In this document: one piece after another, positions 60,683 to 64,000 of the stretch
How positions within the stretch are numbered: position 1 is the first letter of the stretch
Layout: every line of letters starts with the position of its first letter
Source of the DNA: Carnobacterium_B sp040274945
GTDB lineage: Bacteria; Bacillota; Bacilli; Lactobacillales; Carnobacteriaceae
Length of the DNA stretch: 64,000 nucleotides
Reading direction: 5' to 3'
NCBI RefSeq assembly: GCF_040274945.1
Contig: NZ_JBEMAR010000001.1
Coordinates: 124,001-188,000, forward strand
The notes under the pieces: generated by a model
The model's database searches: none
Told to the model about the DNA's origin: nothing
The model's input: the letters and a program-made list of their open reading frames with translations, nothing else
Program-made: the position numbers and the translations under genes

Positions 60683-61132
60683 TTATTCAATTTTAGACAA
60701 CTCGTCCCATTTATTTTTCTCCTCTAAAAAAATCAAAGGTGCATTCTTTTTTAGATACTCATAAAATTTCTTTTTGTTTTTTATGTTTAAGTAAATATGA
60801 ACCACTTTATCTTGATTTAAACATAAACTAACTTCTCTTTTAGCAGAAAACGTTATTTTTTTTACTTCATTTAATGGAATGTACTTGTTGCGGATTCCTC
60901 TATAATAACTAAGGTTTAAGCTATTATTTTTTATTCGCAGAGTAGAACCTAGCCCATAAAATACAAGTATTCCAACAAGAATCGTCAAGAAAATCAGTAT
61001 TAAATTAAACGTTTGTGTTTCCAAAGCTACAATAAGTAGCGAAAAAAATAGTAACCAGCAAATTGACCAATAAATAACTTGAAAAGCTGGTTCTAATGAA
61101 AGGGAAAATTTTACTCGAGAATTCTCATCCAA
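60683..61132 (-). CDS. ebsA: EbsA-like small membrane protein
   Basis: The TTG at 61132 gives 149 residues and has a perfect AAGGAG nine bases upstream. The ATG at 61180 lies close to the probable transcription start and has no ribosome site. Two transmembrane helices (about 20-38 and 45-65) are followed by a soluble domain with SLNLSYYRGIRNKYIPLNEVKKI, which looks PH-like. This fits the EbsA family of Lactobacillales, originally named in Enterococcus. The function is not established. The neighbouring RNase HI-like gene is divergent and only about 85 bases away. The family call is moderately sure. Confidence 0.65.
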   Translation of the reverse strand: MDENSRVKFSLSLEPAFQVIYWSICWLLFFSLLIVALETQTFNLILIFLTILVGILVFYGLGSTLRIKNNSLNLSYYRGIRNKYIPLNEVKKITFSAKREVSLCLNQDKVVHIYLNIKNKKKFYEYLKKNAPLIFLEEKNKWDELSKIE

Positions 61133-61163
61133 TACGTTGCGCTCCTTATACGAAAGTACTGTT

Positions 61164-61169
61164 ATTCTA
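61164..61169 (-). promoter_or_regulatory. Extended -10 promoter of the ebsA-like gene
   Basis: TGT-TAGAAT on the minus strand is an extended -10 box about 32 bases upstream of the TTG start. It lies inside the longer apparent frame. Confidence 0.5.
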
Positions 61170-61218
61170 ACATACCCCATCTTAAAAACCCATTTAAAAG
61201 AAAGGAAATGAATGAAAT

Positions 61219-61626
61219 ATGATAAAACTGTATACAGACGCCTCTACAAAAAATAACCCTGGTCCCAGCGGTGTTGGAATTGTCATCAGTGCTGAAAACA
61301 GATATGAACAATTAGCTATTCCACTTGATAAAGTAATGAGCAATCATGAAGCTGAATTTGAAGCACTTATAAAAGGACTTGATTACTTAATTGACCATCA
61401 ACTAACCGTTGAAACGTTAATGGTGTATACAGATAGTAAATTAGTAGCTTCTGCAATTAAAAAAAACTACGTAAAAAAAGATATCTTTAAAACCTATCTT
61501 GTCCTTATTACAGAAAAACTCCATCACTTCCCTTTATTTTTTGTTCAATGGATTCCACAATCTCAAAACAAAGGGGCAGATCAATTAGCAAGACAAGCCT
61601 TACAAAAAATACTTTTAAAAAACTAA
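61219..61626 (+). CDS. Ribonuclease HI-like protein (reverse-transcriptase-like RNase H family)
   Basis: The 135-residue protein has the four acidic catalytic residues of RNase HI: D7 (LYTDAS), E46 (HEAEFEAL), D72 (YTDSKLV) and D121 (GADQLAR). It lacks the basic handle, as in the short Bacillus YpdQ/YpeP-like group. It should cleave the RNA strand of RNA-DNA hybrids or act in a related way; activity varies in this subgroup. Together with rnhB the window encodes two RNase H types. It ends at a long bidirectional terminator. Confidence 0.9.
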   Translation: MIKLYTDASTKNNPGPSGVGIVISAENRYEQLAIPLDKVMSNHEAEFEALIKGLDYLIDHQLTVETLMVYTDSKLVASAIKKNYVKKDIFKTYLVLITEKLHHFPLFFVQWIPQSQNKGADQLARQALQKILLKN

Positions 61627-61670
61627 CCCTTTATAAGAAAGAAAATTTTCTTATAAGAGTTAGCTTTTTT
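61622..61670. terminator. Bidirectional terminator between the RNase HI-like gene and rlmL
   Basis: AACTAAC..TTATAAGAAA pairs with TTTCTTATAA..GTTAG, with a six-T run on the plus strand and six T on the minus strand. Confidence 0.9.
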
Positions 61671-61684
61671 ATTCTTATTTTTAC

Positions 61685-62830
61685 TTATGCACGTGGCGCT
61701 CTAGGAGGACGTTCGCCCCAAAATTGGAATAAGTCCGTTCTTAAAGCTCCATTATACAATTTACGCTTCTTAGTAGCTTTTTCACCATAGAAGGTTTCAA
61801 AAGCTAAATCACTTGTAATAATGTATTTGCTCCATGTTTTTAACGGACGATAAACTTGTCCCATTTGTTTGTACAAGTAGTGAACTTCATTTTCTTCACC
61901 TAATCGTTCTCCATATGGAGGATTAGCTAAGATCACACCGTATTCTTTTTCTGTCGTAAAATCAGCTACCTGCATTTGTTTGAATGTAATGCTGCTGCCT
62001 ACTCCAGCTTCATTTGCATTTTCTTTCGCAATTTCAATCATAGTTCCATCGATATCTGAACCCATAATATCCAATTCGATATCATGATCTACTGCAGCTT
62101 CAGCTTCCGTACGTACTTCTTCAAAAACACTTTGATCAAACCATTCCCACTCTTCACAACTAAATGAGCGATTAATACCAGGTGCAATGTTATGTCCAAT
62201 CAATGCAGCTTCGATAACGATCGTTCCTGAACCACATACTGGATCATAGAAAGGTCGGTCTTTACGCCAATTGGTCAATTGAACCAACGCAGCAGCCATA
62301 TTTTCTTTTAATGGTGCACCACCTTTAGCAGAACGGTATCCGCGTTTAAATAAACTTGGACCAGTTGTGTCTAAGGTTAATGTAACTTTATCTTTTAATA
62401 AGGCTACCTCAAGCTGATACAAAGCCCCTGTTTCAGGTAATCGAGTATTACGGTGATAAACTTCGCTCAAACGGTTAACAATTGCTTTTTTTACAATTGC
62501 TTGACAATCCGACACACTATATAACTTTGATTTTATAGATTTTCCAGCTACAGGAAAATGAGCATCCATTGGCAATAAATCTTCCCATGGCAATGCTTTT
62601 GTTTTTTCAAACAATTCATCAAACTCGTAAGCATCAAATTCACCAACGATAATTTTCACACGATCAGCTGTTCTTAACCACAGGTTTGTTTTAGCTATAT
62701 CTTTTTCAGTTCCTTCAAAAAAGACTTTACCGTTCTCTACTTGGCACTCATAACCTAATGCTTTGATTTCTTTTCCTACTAAAGCTTCTATTCCGCTGGC
62801 TGCTGTTGCAACAAGTTGAAATTTTTTCAT
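61685..62830 (-). CDS. 23S rRNA guanine-N2-methyltransferase, RlmL/YpsC type
   Basis: Starting at the ATG at 62830 gives 381 residues (MKKFQLVATAASGIEALVGKE); the frame extends nine codons upstream past the GGAG ribosome site. An N-terminal THUMP domain (about 45-155) is followed by a Rossmann methyltransferase with DPVCGSGTIVIEAA (SAM-binding) near 190 and the catalytic NPPYGERL near 300. This is the single-domain RlmL-like protein of Firmicutes (Bacillus YpsC), which should methylate a guanine of 23S rRNA. It lies just after the RNase P RNA gene. Confidence 0.93.
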   Translation of the reverse strand: MKKFQLVATAASGIEALVGKEIKALGYECQVENGKVFFEGTEKDIAKTNLWLRTADRVKIIVGEFDAYEFDELFEKTKALPWEDLLPMDAHFPVAGKSIKSKLYSVSDCQAIVKKAIVNRLSEVYHRNTRLPETGALYQLEVALLKDKVTLTLDTTGPSLFKRGYRSAKGGAPLKENMAAALVQLTNWRKDRPFYDPVCGSGTIVIEAALIGHNIAPGINRSFSCEEWEWFDQSVFEEVRTEAEAAVDHDIELDIMGSDIDGTMIEIAKENANEAGVGSSITFKQMQVADFTTEKEYGVILANPPYGERLGEENEVHYLYKQMGQVYRPLKTWSKYIITSDLAFETFYGEKATKKRKLYNGALRTDLFQFWGERPPRAPRA

Positions 62831-62869
62831 ATCATTAATTTCTCCAATTCTTCTCAATTTCTTTACATA

Positions 62870-62897
62870 AATATAAAACCCTCCAAAAAGGAGGGTT
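62870..62897 (-). terminator. Terminator of rnpB
   Basis: AACCCTCC pairs with GGAGGGTT around five A/T bases; on the minus strand the stem is followed by UUUAUAUUU. Confidence 0.88.
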
Positions 62898-62910
62898 CTA
62901 TACCTGAATC

Positions 62911-63298
62911 TGTAAATTTCTGTAAGCCATGTTCTGTCTCAGATAAAAAGTCAGGTCTGTTTTATCCGGAGGTAATTATCTGTCTGCAATTACTGCCTCT
63001 TCCATCGGTTCAATTCCCTAGGAAAAGTGCCCCTACCAAAGTTTGGGTTGCTCGCTCGAGGGGTTTACCGCGTTCCACCAATACCGTTTCCCGTATTGCT
63101 TCGTCACTGTGGCACTTTCAAGAATACTCAAGCATAGTTTTGCAACCTTAGCTCTTTTTTCTGCCGTCTCTCTATACTTAAATAGAGGCCCTGGCTTATG
63201 ATTTCGCCAGGCACGAACACTACAAGCATCGCAGCTTGTGCGAGCATGGACTTTCCTCAGTTTAGTCAAGCTAAACCGCAATTACCCGAAATTTACAA
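62911..63298 (-). ncRNA. rnpB: RNase P RNA, bacterial type B
   Basis: The RNA of about 388 nt is read on the minus strand. It has the conserved GAGGAAAGTCC (63258-63248), the TTCGGGTAAT 5' region, GTGCCACAGTGACG, GGTAAACCCC and the 3' GAACATGGCTTACAG, all in the order known from Bacillus RNase P RNA. The 5' TGTAAATTTC and the 3' GAAATTTACA form helix P1, which fixes both ends within a few bases. It is the catalytic subunit that matures tRNA 5' ends. An in-frame ORF across it is spurious. Confidence 0.96.
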
Positions 63299-63337
63299 AT
63301 ATTTTTTACTTGCGAATCATTTTAAACACTTTATTGA

Positions 63338-63670
63338 TTAAAGTTCATCTTCTGTTTCATCTAATTTTGACCCAAATACATGACGTTCTAAATTAGATAA
63401 ACGTTTTAAGATATCAAAATTAGTCACCGTACTATTCGGTTGAGAAGAATAACTAGGTTTACCAATTGAAGCTTGTTTTGTTAACTCATCAATTTTACTT
63501 AATAAACGATCGTTTTCAGCTTTTAATTGAGTAATCTCTTTATTGTAGGATTCATAATCACGAATCACTTCATCTAAGTATTCATCTACCTCAGTTGGGC
63601 TGTAACCGCGCATATTTGTTTTAAATTCTTTTTGAAGAATATCCTTTGTTGTTAATGATCTATTTGCCAT
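63338..63670 (-). CDS. gpsB: Cell division regulator GpsB
   Basis: The 110-residue protein has the DivIVA-like N-terminal domain (KDILQKEFKTNMRGYSPTEVDEYLDEVI), a coiled coil (about 30-65), a Ser/Pro/Gln-rich linker and the C-terminal trimerising segment (NFDILKRLSNLERHVFG). It coordinates peptidoglycan synthases between septum and side wall. The ATG follows AAGAGGTG. It lies between ypsA and rnpB, as in Bacillus. Its promoter is overlapped by an 11-bp inverted repeat. Confidence 0.97.
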   Translation of the reverse strand: MANRSLTTKDILQKEFKTNMRGYSPTEVDEYLDEVIRDYESYNKEITQLKAENDRLLSKIDELTKQASIGKPSYSSQPNSTVTNFDILKRLSNLERHVFGSKLDETEDEL

Positions 63671-63715
63671 GTTTACACCTCTTTGTTTGCTTCATCTTCT
63701 AACAAAACATTGTTC

Positions 63716-63750
63716 TTATTTCTCATTATAACAAAGATTATGAGAAATAA
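63716..63750. promoter_or_regulatory. gpsB promoter with long inverted repeat
   Basis: TGT-TATAAT (-10 at 63730-63725 on the minus strand) is an extended -10 box. Perfect 11-bp arms TTATTTCTCAT (63716-63726) and ATGAGAAATAA (63740-63750) surround the spacer and overlap the -10 box. A trans-acting repressor or an RNA hairpin are both possible. Confidence 0.65.
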
Positions 63751-63830
63751 AAACTTATTTTTACATTTATATTGCTCTTGCAAAAATAAACTACTAAAAA
63801 GACTTCGTTTCATAAAAATAAATCACTCCA

Positions 63831-64000
63831 TTAATACTCTTCTTCAATACTGCTATTTTGTAATTGGTCAACATCTATTAATCGCATTTCAAATTCCGTT
63901 GTTTCTTGTTTCTTTTTTATTGCTTGATAGACAAACTTAGTTTTCCCTTCAAATTCAGGATCATATACCAATAGCGCTGCTTGACAATGATCTAATAGAA
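63831..64000 (-). CDS. ypsA: YpsA family protein (DUF1273), 3' end only
   Basis: About 55 C-terminal codons are present, beginning inside ...LLDHCQAALLVYDPEFEGKTKFV and ending at a TAA at 63831. The ALLVYDPEFEGKTKF block is typical of DUF1273 proteins (YpsA), and the position directly before gpsB matches Bacillus. YpsA belongs to the SLOG/Rossmann-like nucleotide-binding superfamily and has been linked to cell division. The start is beyond the window. Confidence 0.85.
   Translation of the reverse strand, partial: LLDHCQAALLVYDPEFEGKTKFVYQAIKKKQETTEFEMRLIDVDQLQNSSIEEEY

Noticed and set aside
63033..63281. 82-codon minus-strand frame
   Set aside because: It lies entirely within RNase P RNA, whose conserved elements explain the sequence.
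1..64000. CRISPR arrays, tRNA or rRNA genes, insertion sequences, prophage
   Set aside because: No regularly spaced repeats, no cloverleaf or rRNA sequence and no transposase or integrase were seen on either strand.

Overview
The window is a 64 kb piece of a low-GC Gram-positive chromosome. The gene set (PolC, HrcA with CIRCE, LexA, GpsB, RbgA, YlxR/YlxQ, type B RNase P RNA, an EbsA-like protein, heterodimeric ABC exporter, BceRS-BceAB module) fits the order Lactobacillales, and the protein sequences look most like Carnobacterium or a close relative; the genus is an inference. Almost every gene lies on the minus strand. The only plus-strand genes are a 33-codon small ORF, plsC, lexA, a cold-shock gene and an RNase HI-like gene. 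There are no tRNA or rRNA genes, no complete insertion sequence, no prophage and no CRISPR array.

Layout, left to right. 1-4.0 kb: a BceRS two-component system and its BceAB-type peptide-resistance transporter (permease cut by the window edge), with a BceR-like dyad between the kinase and ATPase genes. 4.0-5.2 kb: a degraded ORF and an FMN-binding protein, with an 18-bp FNR-like palindrome nearby. 5.2-12.3 kb: lepA, then the heat-shock operon hrcA-grpE-dnaK-dnaJ behind a sigma-A promoter and CIRCE. 12.4-15.3 kb: argGH. 15.3-23.4 kb: ribF, truB, a DUF421 membrane protein, then the rimP-nusA-ylxR-ylxQ-infB-rbfA transcription/translation operon. 23.5-32.9 kb: uppS-cdsA and rseP-proS-polC. 33.0-36.8 kb: a previously uncalled 33-aa membrane peptide, then frr, pyrH, tsf, rpsB. 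36.8-40.0 kb: a SWIM-containing SNF2 helicase. 40.3-47.4 kb: plsC, a heterodimeric ABC exporter, yneF, transketolase. 47.2-51.3 kb: ynzC/lexA around a LexA box, rnhB, rbgA and two signal peptidases. 51.4-60.2 kb: ctpA, deoD, a YozE-like protein, msrA, ypmS, ypmR, dfrA, thyA, an ABC-F protein and a cysteine-free uracil-DNA glycosylase relative. 60.4-64 kb: csp, ebsA-like, RNase HI-like, an RlmL-type methyltransferase, rnpB, gpsB and the 3' end of ypsA.

The region is mainly core housekeeping. The less ordinary material is between genes: a promoter-terminator arrangement in front of rimP-nusA, a hairpin able to compete for the polC Shine-Dalgarno, a multi-stem terminator between rpsB and tsf, a long dyad over the gpsB promoter, and the 33-aa peptide gene with its own promoter, ribosome site and terminator. 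Several starts were moved because the longest ORF begins upstream of the Shine-Dalgarno or even inside the -10 box (uppS, the ebsA-like gene, tkt, proS, infB, bceR, argH, rlmL, lexA). I found no clearly new multi-gene system.
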